Source: Cyathus striatus (taxonomy: Eukaryota > Basidiomycota > Agaricomycetes > Agaricales > Nidulariaceae). From it: a stretch of DNA of 64,000 nt. Numbering within the stretch: position 1 is the stretch's first letter; every line of letters starts with the position of its first letter. Position numbers and translations under genes: made by a program. The DNA is taken from assembly GCA_025738555.1 (NCBI GenBank), contig JAOVFP010000004.1, positions 930,001-994,000 on the forward strand. The letters are read 5' to 3'. Shown here in pieces: positions 34,181 through 46,746 of the stretch. Under the pieces are notes generated by a model. It was not told where the DNA came from. It made no database searches and saw only the letters and a list, made by a program, of their open reading frames with translations.

Positions 34181-37041
34181 GCCGATTATTTTAACTCTGA
34201 TGAAGGTGAAACTCATGGTGGACTGCAGTTCAACTTATATGCGCTAACTCTCAGGGATGATGACACAGCCACTAAGTGAAACATATACAGCAGCAAAGGC
34301 CGAAAGTGGATGACTTCCCGCAGCGTTTAGAAACCTAGATTAAATTTCTAAACATCGTATGCAGGGTTGGCTGTGATGCCATCGTTCAAATCGGCTCATT
34401 TTGACAGCTGATCTCGAAACTGACCTCTTTCTAGATGATAATCTGGAAAGATCCCTGCAGGGATGTATCATCTCAAGATTCGTACGGTGTTCTCCCTCCC
34501 CTCGTATGACGTAGTCACAGCATAATTAGCAATGTAGTAAGCTACGTTGTATTCTTTTGAGTACCTATTCATCAAGGTGCCTCTGTGCAATTAGCATATC
34601 ATTACATACTTATTTTTGAGAAAATAAGTCCACAGTGCCATTGAAGTTCTTGACAATGGGAGAAAAAAGTACACTTACACAAGAGAAAATGTTACATTAG
34701 ACTAGCATGCACATATGTATTGTTTAATTTTACAGAGTATCTAAGAGATTCGGTCATGAAAAGGTAGGTAAAAAGCAATAGTGTTGTGAATAAATGAAAA
34801 GATAAACATACAATAAGATTATAGCAGCACTGATGAAATTTAGAAAAGTCTGAGAGAAAATGTGTTATGGTTAGAAATGCAGACCTAGATTATCCGAGTG
34901 CCACTTGCTTAACATATAGAAAAATAATCTGGGTTTCTAAACCTTGCAGGAAGTCACCCAATGACTGATTTTTGACACTTTACAACATTTGGAATTGTAT
35001 AAGTGTATGTCACAAGGATGATCAATTCAATTCTCACACACTCTATACATACTTGGTGATAGAAGCCTTCAGAATCATAGCACTTTGTCAACAAGAAACA
35101 GGGTCCACCAGGACCTCTGAAAATGCCTACCAAGGCTTGGTTCCATTTCAGACAAAATGGCAGCTGTTAGACCGCCAGGTATGATCTGAATTGGACATTT
35201 TCAGGTCAAAAATCAATGAAATGCATGAGTTGACATTAAGACAATAATGGGCTAGTTGGGGTAATGATTGATCTACAAATCAGACATATGTATAGTAGGC
35301 AGGCTCCTAAAACCAGCTGTATTGCTTGCTTGAATGGCCTACTAGTAGTACATAGGATAAGATAACAAGTACAAACAAAGAACAAACAAATCTAAAAGGC
35401 CAAACTTGTGAACAAGTGGCTGGCAGATTTTGCCTCAGTCTTCTCAGAGACATGACAAAACCTCAGCAGTAGGGTCCCAAGAAATACCTTGCTTATAATA
35501 AATACTTAACTTCACATGAGAATAAAATTGTTGTGCATCAATGCATCAATTCTCATGTCAGGGTTCAGCTAGTTCCAAGACCCTGGAGTAAGTACTGATG
35601 GGCTGCTTTGCTCTGCCATTGCCAATGTCTTTCACCATTCAAGCTCTGCAATATAGGAGTATGATACTCAGTGCTCACAATAGAGTAGCAATAACTGAGG
35701 AGAGCAAGATAATTTCTTAATCTGCTTGGGTACAAGAGAAAATTTACTACAGAATCAAATGAAGTCAATGGAGCAGTGGGGTGTATCATTAGAGCATAGA
35801 TTGCAGAAGCAATGCACTGTGATCCAACATGCAACTGTTCATTGCTGTATTTATTGTGTGTGGAATATAAAGTGGCTTGTGAGTACTCCAACATATTGGA
35901 AGAGCATATTCTGGTTGTACACAGCAGCTGCAAAGAGTTGGATAACCAGTGATGATTGAGACATCTTGCAATAACTATTCACAATAAACATGTTGCTTCT
36001 TTTCCCTCTCTCACCTCAGGTAACATGTAACTCTTTGCCATTAGTTACTTATAACAAGCCTCATGAGCTAATAGAAAAGCAAAAACTATACTAAACCACA
36101 TCAATGCAATACTAATGGTTTCAGCACATCAAAATCATGCAGTAGCACAAAATTAGCACAAAATTACATTTAAAATACAACCAATCTTCTGGGTAATATT
36201 CTGGCCTGGACAAAAGATCAAATTCTATCTCTTTAAATTATAGGTACTATTACTTTCACAAAAAAGGAAACTCAATTCCACATTATAACTTGAAAAACCA
36301 CAGATAATGCTCATCAAGTGATGAACTCAAACAAGAATGTGCCTGGCATGAATCCATAATGAAGAAAAAGAAAACTAGCCATAGTAATATTGTGAACTGA
36401 CATGGTAGATAGTAAGTATTAATTTGATATTTATGGACTTTTAAAGATACATACTATATATTATATTATATTTTATAATTAACAAGGGGGAGTTGCTTGC
36501 ATTAGCATATTAACACATAGCTCAAACAACCACTAAGTACCACCACCACTACCATAACATGTAACCATTTACCTGATGAATCCTGACATGAGAATTGATG
36601 CATTGATGCATGACGATTTTATTCTTGTGTGAAGTTAAGTATTTATTATAAGCAAGGTATTTCTCAGGACCCTACTGCTGAGGTTTTGTCATGTCTCCAA
36701 GAAGACTGAGACAAAATCTGCCAGCCACTTGCTGTTAGTGACAGACAAGCTAAATGCTCAAAGTCAAAGTCAAACACTTGAATATGAAAGAAGAATGACT
36801 CTTATTACTTGTCTGGAATAAACTAGCACAAGAATAGAGAATTAACTAATTAAAGAGACTGTATTTATAGTAAATGTCCATGAGGTAATTGTATGTATTC
36901 TAGCCTACACTACAACACATGTTACTGTGCCTCTTCATTACAAACTCATGTACTATGTATGTAAAGGGCAGGGCCGAACTGTGCACTGTGCCTGTAGTCT
37001 TGATGAATAATGTATGTTGATATGCATGGTGTCTGCATTGT
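34181..37041. other. CpG-poor noncoding DNA with inverted repeats
   Basis: From about 34.5 kb CpG becomes rare and TG/CA common, marking entry into the transposon-rich block. Imperfect inverted arms lie at 35402-35566 and 36585-36748 (ATTGATGCATTGATGCA, GCCAGCCACTTG), about 1 kb apart. The sequence 35290-35410 recurs inverted at 55625-55760, on the far side of element V. No convincing gene. Confidence 0.5.
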
Positions 37042-37650
37042 TGTCATATCCATGACAATCCCTGTACCATTGGAGTCAACTCTGGGTTTACTCTGCTTTT
37101 AGTACGTTTCCTCTGGACTATGTATACTTGTTATATATTGAACTCTTCCTTACTAATGTTTACTTGTAACTGTTTACTTGTTCCTTCCCTTTAATATTAC
37201 TACCTCATTCTCCGGCCATGGCCATTTCTCCTATGACTATAATCTAGAGGCGTACTACTAGTTTACCATGTTCTACATTTCATGGAGTTTACTTAACCCT
37301 AGGATGCCACATACCCATGGGCATTACTCCGTACGCATTCGGACAAAGTAGTTTACTATATAAACTACTCCTGTAATGTAGATAGACTTCAGTTTCAAAT
37401 CAACTATGTTTACACCCTTCTCCCACTTGGGCCTTGAGCCAACTCCGCTATTTTTCCACTTACTCCACTTTGTTCTAAATACAGAACTGGAAGTCCAAGG
37501 GGCGCAACACACAAGTTGAAGCCAACATTCCACTACTCCTGTACTTGTTCACTATCTCCACACACCCTACTAATGTTGTACAAGTTACTCCGCTATTAGA
37601 CTATCTACTCTGAGGTTCTTGTCCCTAGTGGAATAGAACAGGACGTGACA
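37042..37650 (+). mobile_element. Solo LTR, family U, copy 2
   Basis: Starts TGTCATATCC, ends GGACGTGACA, and is flanked by the perfect 5-bp duplication ATTGT (37037-37041 and 37651-37655). Diverged from the solo LTR at 51727-52376, sharing the TGTCAT start, a central CCAAGGGGC / CCCAGGGGC block and the GTGACA/ATGACA end. It sits exactly on the left edge of element V. Confidence 0.8.
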
Positions 37651-37654
37651 ATTG

Positions 37655-37870
37655 TGTAGAGGTGTAGTCCTCTACTTAACTTGTACTTACTCATGCACCA
37701 CATAAACTTGACCAAGTGTTATTGGTAACTACAAATGTGCAAGTAAGAAAGTTGTTACAAATAGTAGTATCTAGTAAATATTTATACAGGCAATGCCTTA
37801 ACGGCATTGCCAAACAATGTGCAAGTGACAGTACATAAGCAAACATGAGTATGTAAGCATTTGCCTTACA
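37655..37870 (-). repeat. 3' LTR of element V
   Basis: 216 bp, same length as the partner at 55335-55550, with 17 differences, all transitions. The adjacent 37871-37879 is the C-run that forms the polypurine tract on the minus strand. Confidence 0.92.
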
Positions 37871-37999
37871 CCCCCCCCCTTGAGACCAAGTATACTCAGT
37901 CTAACAAGCAAAGGGAGAGGGGACAGCATGAGAGATCATTATGCAGATGGAGGACCAGGCAGGGGCAAGGGCTGAGTGGGGGGCTGAGGAGTCAACAGG

Positions 38000-40900
38000 C
38001 AGAATGGCAATGCCCCATCATCCACCTCCATAGTGATGGGGGTGCTGGGGGGGCATCGACTAAGGCTGAGTTGTTAGACCTAGTGTTGTCAACTACCACT
38101 GCTGTTACTGGAGCAGGGTTGCTAGATGCAACATTTTCTTGGATTACAGGGGAGGGTAGTAGCACATGAGGCTCCATAGCAGGATGGTGGTCCTTGGTAT
38201 CCATCATGGGGTTGTTAGACCCTGTGCCCAGATGTCCACCATTGGATCCTCCAGGAACAACAAGAGGGGGGAGGCCTGGGTGAGGTCAGTTCCTGACTCA
38301 GCATACAATAGCCATCAACCTCTCTTTTCCTGAGACCCATGTTGAAGCCTGTTGATCCACATTAGTGTATGAATGCAGTTGAAGTCCTTGGGGGAAGGGG
38401 ACCAGAATTCTGACCATTGCTCCATTTCCCTTGGTTCTCTGTGCTGCTGGAGGCATGCTAGCTGTCAGTCATCCACTTCTGCAAAGATTGGATGCCTTAG
38501 CAGGGAATTGAGGAAATGAGAGTCAAGGTAATGCAGCCTGTAGGGATAGGTGTGGTCAATCCATGCCATGGGGATACCATTGCAGATGAGCATAGCTACT
38601 ACGTTGTTGATTCTGACATTGTTTGCTGCATTTGCAGGGCAGTCGAACCATCTGCATATGAAGTCTGATCCACCCTGTGGATTGAAAGGTTCTGTGGGGT
38701 GGGAGGCATCCCATGCCATGATCTCTTCACAATAGTGGTTGGACTGGGACACTAGGAAGGCAAATTCTCATAGGAACAACACATGAGCTTCCTGGTTGGT
38801 TGGGCCCAAAGCATGGCCCAGGATGTACCCGAAAACGCTGTGCCAGCACACCTGGAAGGCCCAATTCATCATGATTCCAATGAAAGGGTTGGTACTACCC
38901 AGATGGCCATAGTGTGTGATATATTGACAGTGGAGATCCACCATCAACTGATGTTCTACAGGAGGCATGAGTAACCTGGCACCACCAGTTGCAGATGATG
39001 ATGATCTGTGGGTGAAGGAGGACTCAGCCCTCAAGATGAGTGGTAAGCCTGGGTCATAAGATTCATTGAGGGTGGGAATGCCCTCTGCATATCATGTGTT
39101 TGAGATAATATATTCCATGGCACAGTCTTGGTGTTCAGGGAACACCCATCTGGCCATGGTATGAAATATGTCCAGGAGTTGCCAGGCCTCGAACCTCATG
39201 TTGAGCATATATTGCTTGTTGTTAATGAGGTCCACCATGGTGTCGATCTGGAGGGGGTTCATGGGGAACCCTCTTGGTGCTATCCTGTACAAAATCAATC
39301 AGGACTGGTATGCGAACCTATTCCTCAACTCAGAGTGTAACACTTCCTCTGCTGAGTGTCCAGTGAATGCTTGATTCGACCTTTGTGATACATAGATTGT
39401 TGGTCTGAACATTCCTGCAAACCAGTTGTCATGCTCGATGCAACTGGATGTGATTTCTATGACTCCCCCTGGGGTTCCTTTATCCTTAAGCTCCTGCTTC
39501 TTTTTCCTGCTCTCATGTTTTCATTTGGTGGCAGCTAGTGCTCTGTGAAATAGGTCTTGCAGTCTGGTTCACATGTGCAAGTTAGGGTGGGCCCAGTAAG
39601 GTTCTAATTCACTGAGCAAAATAGTGCTGATTAGCAGGGGTCTGGGGGCATGCCTCCCAGGAAAAAACTTGCTAATTAGCAATGTGAATTAGCAAATCCA
39701 GGCTATTTCACATGCTGATTAGCAATATATATGCAGCAGGTAGCACTACACTATCCCAGTACATTTCTATTGCTACATTACCCATACCCACCCAACTTAA
39801 TTCCTCAGCTATGTCATCAACCAGTCAGCTTCCATTGGGACAGTTTGGTTTGTGAGAGAGGTGTCTGAAATGACAGCAGCATCAATGCTGATCAGATTGG
39901 AAGGCTCCTTGTTGGAGGTCTCATTATCCAGGATATCGCTATAGTGAGAGAGGTTGAAACAAGTGATCAGAGTAAAGGTAATGCCATCTTGTGCTGTCAC
40001 TTCATTTGGAAGCCCCTTATCCAACCATTTCAGAATATTGCTTGCTGGATCCTGAGGGTGATTTTTGCACTCTTGTGTTTCTGAATCATTACCATCCCCT
40101 TCATGATTGTCTGCCTCTTCTATGTTGATGTTCACCTTTTCAATTGTTGCACGAATATTGTGCCATTTAGCGATTAGAGGTTTAGGCTTTGGTTTCTCCT
40201 ATGCAATAAATAAGTTCCAACACATCTGTGAATACTTCCATTGTGGGACCATGGTGCTTGATAAAGAATATCCCATCATTGTTGTGAGGCAAGTAATCTT
40301 TGAATGCTATTTCTAGCTCACAGTTAACAGCTGCTCCTTCACCAACATCTTTAGCCCATTCAGCATCAATACTGAAGTTCAATAACTTGCTAATGCTACA
40401 TTCTGCATCAGGAAGCAGGAGTGAAGGGGAAAGGGCCTGAAGATATGTTCTAAGTGTGGATACAGTGTGCATAGCGGGATTTTTTGGGCTTCAACATAGA
40501 TGGGATCATGAACAATGCTCATTTATTCTGACAATGTATGCATAGGCCAGCAATATGCACACAGGAATCTTGGCATTGGAAAGGCTCAGAAGCATGGAAT
40601 ATGTGTGCCAATGAATGCCCACACCATGCTGTTGACAGGTTGGGCCTGGACCACACTGCTATAATGATATGTTGCTTATCCAATGCTGATGACTATTCTA
40701 TTAGTGGTACTCAATGGTAGAATAGGCTATGTATCTCGAATATGACAATATAAAGGGTATTGCTGTTTTGAAGCTATTTAGCACTAATTCACATATAATT
40801 TTTAACTATCTCTTAGGTAGCTGCTAATTAGCTAGCTAATTAGTCATGTGAATTAGGTCATGTGAGTTTCACAAAGCTATTTCCTGGAGCACTAGTGGCA

Positions 40901-41640
40901 GCATACTCTTCACATGTGTGTTTTTGCTGTTGTTCAGATAGTCTGTCCAGGTCTGGTGACAATGGCACACTGTCTGAGTCATTGTCATTGTCATCATTGT
41001 TCAGGTCAAGCTTGTGGTATGTGATGAGGGAGGGATCCTTCCTCTTCAGTTTGGGGGGCCTGATCAGTCCCAGTACAGTAAGTCGCAACTCTTGTGGCCT
41101 ACCAGTGCCTTGTTGAGGTTCCATTTGGGCCCTACTGTCTTGTCTAAAGGATGATGGGCCTGCTGTTGATGTCGACGTTTTGCTCCTCATTGGCTAGTTG
41201 TTGTGTGGGGTATTGCACTTGGGCAGCCTCTTCATTGTCCTTGGTGGCGGTGGTGGTGGGGAGGATTCCTCCCTGTACCCTGTGTTCCTTCCTTCCAAGT
41301 AGTCAAGCCTATCATATGGCTCATACCATCAGGGAGGTGGTCAAGTTTCTCATCCCTGGTCTCTGTTCCTGCTGGCTGGGCACTTCAGTTGAGAGTGTTG
41401 TGCTTCAGCCTCCAGGTCCTTATTCTGTTCATCCAGTTCGGTGTTCTGGTCTTCTAGGTCGCAATTTCTGTTGTGGAGTTGGGCCATGTCTTTGTTTAAT
41501 TTATCAATACAACAAAGCAGGGTCATGATGGTATATCTTACCCTATCCATCATATTGTTGTTGTCCTCCAGCATGGCACCTTCTCTGTCTAGCTCCCTGA
41601 GGAGGCAGTTTAATTCTCACCTCCTTTCTCATCTATCCTT
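38000..41640 (-). pseudogene. Extra minus-strand coding region between pol and 3' LTR, unknown
   Basis: Several open blocks share one orientation. 41350-41574 is a coiled coil with repeated L-E-D-Q-N words (CDLEDQNTELDEQNKDLEAE). 40858-41190 is acidic (NNDDNDNDSDS). 39092-39298, 38768-39034 and 38465-38752 read nearly continuously, with aromatic-rich text such as YITHYGHLGSTNPF, MMNWAFQVCWHSVFGYILG and IMAWDASHPTEP. I recognise no capsid, envelope or enzyme motif. It may be an additional ORF of V or part of another element (see Y arms). The block 39.60-40.86 kb may be a separate insertion. Confidence 0.45.
39603..40856. mobile_element. Candidate small TIR element with CTAATTCAC ends
   Basis: The left end CTAATTCACTGAGCAAAATAG and the right end, whose complement reads CTAATTCACATGACTAATTAG, are inverted. 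Both ends are followed by several GCTAATTAGC words. Two minus-strand frames lie inside (40182-40472 and 39809-40135) with no known motif. No clear target duplication, so this stays tentative. Confidence 0.4.
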
Positions 41641-41649
41641 GTCAGTTTG

Positions 41650-43089
41650 TTCTTGCATTTCTCACAGTGTCAGTTTAAGATTATAAATATCTAAGGTGGT
41701 CAGCAGGAAGCGACTTTGTTCGTGCTTTGCACCTGAGTGTTGGGGGATATTATTTGTAGATATTCTCCTTAACTCAAGAGGTTTGGTGATGAACACAGGT
41801 GTATATTTAAGTGTAGAGGTAGGTTGGTAAGTTTAGAAGAGTAGGCAAATAGCAAGCACAACAACTAGGATTGTGGCAAGGGCTTGCAGGTGAAGGGTAG
41901 GCTGAAGATATAGGTCACTATTATGTTGAAGGTTGAGGCGGAGCTGAGGTCCCTGACGGTTTCTACTTCTTACTTCACAACTGGGGCGCATATATAATTT
42001 ACAAGGTTATGGTGTCTCACTATCTGAGTGGACACAAATACGATGCTGCTGCTGCTGCTGCTGCTGTTGCTCTATGAAGATATGGTGCCTCACTATCTGA
42101 GTGGACACAAATATGATGCTGCTGCTGCTGCTGTTACTTTATGAAGATACGGTGCCTCACTATCTGAGTGGACACAAAATACGATGCTGCTGCTGCTGTT
42201 ACTTTACGAAGATACGGTGCCTTACTATCTGACTAGACACAAATAATACAAATTAGTTTCACACTTTACTGTTGACGCTTTATATGTGACTCTGACAATA
42301 TGTGTACTGGGTAGAGAGGAAGTATATAGGTTATATTTAGTAGGTAAGGGTTGTGTGCTACAACTGCAAAGGGATACAAACAAATGTAAACTAGGTATAA
42401 GTTGTTAATTCTACAGGCCAATTCCTCTTCCTTATATGCCTTTTACCCTCCTGCTGACTAATCATATCCCACACCTACTTTCCCATTGTTCTCCAACTGG
42501 AGAAAGTATGAGTCATCCTTTTCTCCATTGTTCTCCAATTTAGGATGCATGAGTCAGCATCTTAAACAATGGGTATATTTAGCACAATAGAAATGCTATT
42601 AATAGTACTTGAAAGAACAATGGGTATATTTAGCACAATGGTTGTGCTATTAATAGCTCTTGAGAACAATAGTGCTCTTTTGTTTGTACCTGAAGGCCTT
42701 CTTATTTTGTACAGGGTATAATTGTTTGTACATATTAGTCTTGGTGTAGTTGTTTGTATGATGATGTTTATTCTGATTAGTGCTGGTCCAGTAGTATGAC
42801 TAAGTATTTGTGCATGTTTATCTTGATTAATAATGAACTGGTATTGTAGTTACTTGTTTGTGTATAATTGTTCTGATTGGTGATGGACTATTAGTGTTTA
42901 TGTAGCTTTATTTGTTAGTGTATTAATTAGTTACTTGTGTATGGTTTTCCTGATTAATAGTGAAATAGAAGTGCATATTAAGTGTTGTTTGTTAGGGTAT
43001 TATTAAGTTTTCTAAGTGTTTGCTTTTCTATCTTTGAGTGATTTAGCTGTATTCATGTCATTATGTGAAATCAACTTTCACCCATGACA
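41650..43089 (-). repeat. Long inverted repeat Y, left arm (LTR-like)
   Basis: About 1.4 kb, matched in inverse orientation by 46007-48670. Bounded by LTR-like ends (TGTTGGGGGATATT at 41738 and CACCCATGACA ending 43089). Similarity continues about 85 bp past 41738 into sequence starting CTCAGGTGCAAAG on the minus strand. This suggests a Y-element LTR plus the start of its internal region. No 5-bp duplication was found at either end. Confidence 0.65.
42004..42243 (+). repeat. Minisatellite of about 67-bp units carrying CTG tracts
   Basis: Four successive units share GGTGCCTCACTATCTGAGTG, then GACACAAATA, then a CTG run; the fourth unit has lost the run. The run shrinks from about seven to five to four CTG across the array. 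The inverted arm at 47130-47360 keeps four units with only three or so CAG per unit, so the array predates separation of the arms. Confidence 0.85.
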
Positions 43090-43140
43090 GCAGAGTGGCT
43101 CATTTCTTGCCCTTGTCCTTTTTTTTTTTTTTTCTTGTTG

Positions 43141-43668
43141 TCATGAGTTTATAACTGTGGAGTTGGGCATCTCAGGGTTGGAGGTTGATTCATCAACCTC
43201 CATCCTCTCTTGTGGTATCAGGATTTCGTGTTGGGGCTGTTGAAAGTTGGGTGGTGGGGTCCAAGTTGGTCCCCATGTTCCATACAGTGTTGGTTGTTGG
43301 GGGTGATATGCACCATGGTATGGTTGTGGGTACCTACTGCCATATGTCATCAGTGTGATTGCATATGTTGGTGGTGGTTGGTTTGGTGTAGCTGGGTTGT
43401 TGAGTGAGGGGAAGGGTGTTGGTGCATTCCATCCCCCCCCACCAGGACCCATAGGTGGGTTCTCGTACCATGAAGGCATGTGTGGGGGGGCTGTGGGGCA
43501 GTGGTGGCTAGAGCCACCATTATTGGTGCAGTCCTGGGTTGGGTTAGCATTGGCAGAATTTTGCTGCTGAGACATGTCGATAGTAGTGGTTGAAATTTGT
43601 TGCAGTAAGGTGTTTGTCCAGGTTGCATATGTTGTTGTGGATGTATGTTTGGCTTGGTTTATCAGCAT
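43141..43668 (-). CDS. Proline-rich ORF downstream of the integrase in V
   Basis: 175 codons, uninterrupted. The product is rich in Pro, Gln, Tyr and Asn (YGSRYPQPYHGAYHPQQP, WTPPPNFQQPQ), probably disordered. No known domain. It lies between the integrase/chromodomain and the Y arm, on the element's coding strand, and may be a short accessory ORF or the N-terminus of a longer one. Confidence 0.45.
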   Translation of the reverse strand: MLINQAKHTSTTTYATWTNTLLQQISTTTIDMSQQQNSANANPTQDCTNNGGSSHHCPTAPPHMPSWYENPPMGPGGGGWNAPTPFPSLNNPATPNQPPPTYAITLMTYGSRYPQPYHGAYHPQQPTLYGTWGPTWTPPPNFQQPQHEILIPQERMEVDESTSNPEMPNSTVINS

Positions 43669-43702
43669 GTGTGGGGTATAAACAATGGTGTGTCACATGC
43701 AG

Positions 43703-45280
43703 TTATGGTGTGACTGATTTCTTTGGGAGTTGTGTGGGGCAGTGTACACCATGAAGTTCAAGATAGCAGTCAAGTGCTTCAAGGTTCTTGCACTTGGTAT
43801 GGGGTTCCCAGGTGGTATCACCTTGGCTCCAGTGCACCTCATATTCAAGGTTTTTGTTGGCTGTCCATTGATGGTTGATGAGTTCATCTATGAACCATTC
43901 TGTGGACAGGTCAGAGCTGAAGTTGTATGGCTCAGGTTTTCTGCAGTTGGGGAACAACATGTTATTAGATGCATTGTATGGCCAAAGTAGCTTGACATGG
44001 AATGCCGGGTGAAAATGGCATGCTGCCAGGGCTGGAGGTAGCTCCAGTGTGTATGTGGAGGTTGTGGGATGTGCCTTCAAAACCTTGTATGGGCTGATGA
44101 ACTTGGGGCATAGTTTGCATGCCCTGCTCTTTGGGAGATTCAAATTTTCCATTGAGAGGTAAACAAGGGATCCTTCATCTATCTGGGGCTTGTCACCGCA
44201 TTTTTGATTAGCATATGATGCCTGGAAGATGTGATTAGTGATGATGGCATCATGAGCCTCTGCCAGGTTGGCTAGGGCCTGTTCAGCATAGGCCCATACC
44301 CCATGATAGGTGACATCGTCGCTCCTGATTTCTTTGAGCATTGATGGGAGGTATCCTCCATTGAGCTCAAAGGGGGCATATCCTGTCATGCTGGATATGC
44401 TGGCATTGATGGCAAATTCTGTGAAGTCAAATTTATTGATCCAGTCCTTCTGATCTGGATGAACCATGGTGTGGAAGATTTGTCCTGCACTACAGTTCAT
44501 GTGCTTGGTTTGTCTGTCTGTTTGTGGGTGGAATGAGGTAGACATGAGCAGTTTTGCCCCCAGGAGATGGTGGAGTTCCTTCCACTAGCAAGATGTGAAC
44601 TTCAGGTCTCAGTCACTGACAATTGTGCTGGGGAGGCCATGCAATCATACGATTTCCCAATGGTATACCCATGATAGATCAGTGGCCATCATGGTGGTAT
44701 GGACTGGGATTAGGTGGACTATACTAGTCATATGGCAGATGATGACCCAGAGGTAATTGCTACCTTTGGCTTTGGGAAATGGTCTGACAAAGTCCATGCC
44801 TATGGAATCCCATGGTTTCATTGGTACTGGCAGCAGGTGGAGTTTACCCACTGGTTTTTGATCAGATGTCTTGGCTTTTTGGCATGCATTGCATATCCTG
44901 CAGAATTCATGAATGTCTTTCGTGATCTGGGGCCACCAATACCATTGACAGATGTATTCCATTGTGTGTTGGTCACCAAAGTGGCCCAGGATGTGGTGTG
45001 CTTAGTCTAGGATGGTCATGATTAGCTCGTGATTGCAGGGTATGTACACTACTTCTTTCTTGGTGAGGTTTTGTGTGTAGATGACTCCATCACACACTGG
45101 GAAGTGAGGGTACATTTCTGGTGCATTCAGGATAATGCTAAAGAGCTTATCATCCTGATATCTCTCCTTTACATGTTGAAGGAACATATCATCCACTATG
45201 GCCAGGGGTGCCTTGGATATAGCTTTGTTGAACAGGATGTCTGCCAGGGTGACAGATTCCACAAGGCCAGGGGTGGTGGT
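43703..45280 (-). pseudogene. Integrase with C-terminal chromodomain (V)
   Basis: From 5' to 3' on the minus strand: a region after RNase H (ESVTLADILFNKAIS); zinc-binding HHCC part (H-N3-H, then CRICNACQKAK); catalytic core with PWDSIGMDFV and HPQTDRQTKHMN; then a C-terminal chromodomain (VHWSQGDTTWEP, CKNLEALDCYLE). The catalytic core is broken by stops around 44.6 kb where the second Asp motif reads IVSD-stop. The final catalytic Glu of the usual QTE motif is Lys here. The element is therefore immobile. The chromodomain marks it as a chromovirus. Confidence 0.88.
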
Positions 45281-45756
45281 TGTTACGATTTTCTTTACTT
45301 TCTTCTATTTACATATGTTTTCTTTCAATGACCTGTTTGGTATCGCCTTTGATACCAAACACATTACTTCTTTACTTACATGACTGTCACTTATTTCTAA
45401 CTCATCTTGAGTCATTTACTTTACTTAGTATACTTTTCCTTCTTCTCACTGCACCACAGTCATACACAGTTGATGTGCAGCATCTTGACTTATTTGGCTA
45501 CATTTCTACTTATTATTAGCATGAACTTGTTTGTATTTAAACAGTAGTAACTTGGGCTGTAGAGCTCAAGCTTCAGCTTAAATTGAACTAGCTTTACTTT
45601 GATTCATTCACTTCGCTTGTACTTAAGTCTAAACAACTTAAGAGCTCGTGAATAGAGACTCAAATTTGATACTGATCTACTTGTTCTTTGAACTCGTAAA
45701 TCACGTGACTATCAGACTTGTATGATAAATATCCCAACCAGAACTTTATCGTAACA
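45281..45756 (+). mobile_element. Solo LTR, family W, copy 1
   Basis: 476 bp starting TGTTACGATT and ending TATCGTAACA, flanked by perfect GTGGT (45276-45280 and 45757-45761). Inserted in V between the linker and the integrase. Related to 56349-56878. Confidence 0.88.
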
Positions 45757-45761
45757 GTGGT

Positions 45762-46006
45762 GTCCTGGTGGTGAGAATTCTGTCTCATCATGTTTTCTGT
45801 GTTCTGGGGGTCTGCATCCTTTGTAGTCTGGCCATCAGCATCTTTCATCTCCTGGGCTTCAAGGTCATGCAGTTCCTGGCATTCCTTCAGGCATTTACTA
45901 TGCCTAGTTTCTATAGCTCATAGAGCATGTAGTTCAACTATGTGGTCATGCAGTTCCTGGTACCATGCAGACAGGAGGTCTTCTCCTGTTGAGTTGATAC
46001 ATGCAT
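45762..46006 (-). pseudogene. Linker between RNase H and integrase of V
   Basis: Minus-strand frame reading TGEDLLSAWYQELHDHIVELHA, then ETRHSKCLKECQELHDLEAQEMKDADGQ, and passing across the W solo LTR into the integrase. Helical, acidic, typical of the connection seen in some chromoviruses; one stop interrupts it. Confidence 0.5.
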
Positions 46007-46462
46007 TGTCATGGGTGAAAGTTGATTTCACATAAAGACATGAATACAGCTAAATCACTCAAAGATAGAAAAGCAAGCACTTGGAACACCTAATAATACC
46101 TTAACAAACAATACCTAATACTCACTACTATTCCACTATTAATCAGAATAAATCATATACAAAGCAACTAATCAATACACTAACAAATAAAGCTACATAA
46201 ACACTAATAGTCCATCATCAATTAGAACAATTACACACAAACAAGTAACTACAATACCAGCTCATTATTGATCATACACAAATACTTAGTCATACTACTG
46301 GACCAGCACTAATCAGAATAAACATCATCATACAAACAACTACACCAATACTAATATGTACAAATAATTATACCCTGTACAAAATAAGAAAGCCTTCAGG
46401 TACAAACAAAAGAGCACCATTGTTCTCAAGAGCTATTAATAGCACATCCATTGTGCTAAATA

Positions 46463-46746
46463 TGTCAGAAGTAACAAATAGAAAAGGGGTGGTAGAGAGA
46501 GATGAAGATGATGAGAGAGGAAGACTCAGATACAAACACAGACACAGACACAAATTGGGGAGGAAACTTGTTAACAACTATCAAGTTACAGAGTGTTTAT
46601 ATACTGGGTGTGTCTACCAAAGTCCAACCAAGGTCCTGTAACTAAGGTAACTGACAGCTGTCAATCTGTCAATCACAGAACTGTCAAGTATGACAGGTGA
46701 CAAGTGACAGCTGTCAAAGAAGCTGTGCAACCCAGAATATCTAACA
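46463..46746 (+). mobile_element. Solo LTR, family Z, copy 1, inserted in Y
   Basis: 284 bp from TGTCAGAAGTAACA to ATATCTAACA with perfect AAATA duplications (46458-46462 and 46747-46751). The other Y arm shows the uninterrupted site (GTGCTAAATATACCC in inverse), confirming insertion after the Y arms existed. Confidence 0.9.

Noticed and set aside
40862..41686. Plus-strand open frames across 40.86-41.69 kb and similar ones over 44-54 kb
   Set aside because: They are antisense to the minus-strand element coding blocks and read as Ser/Cys/Leu-rich translations of the complement, with no motif.
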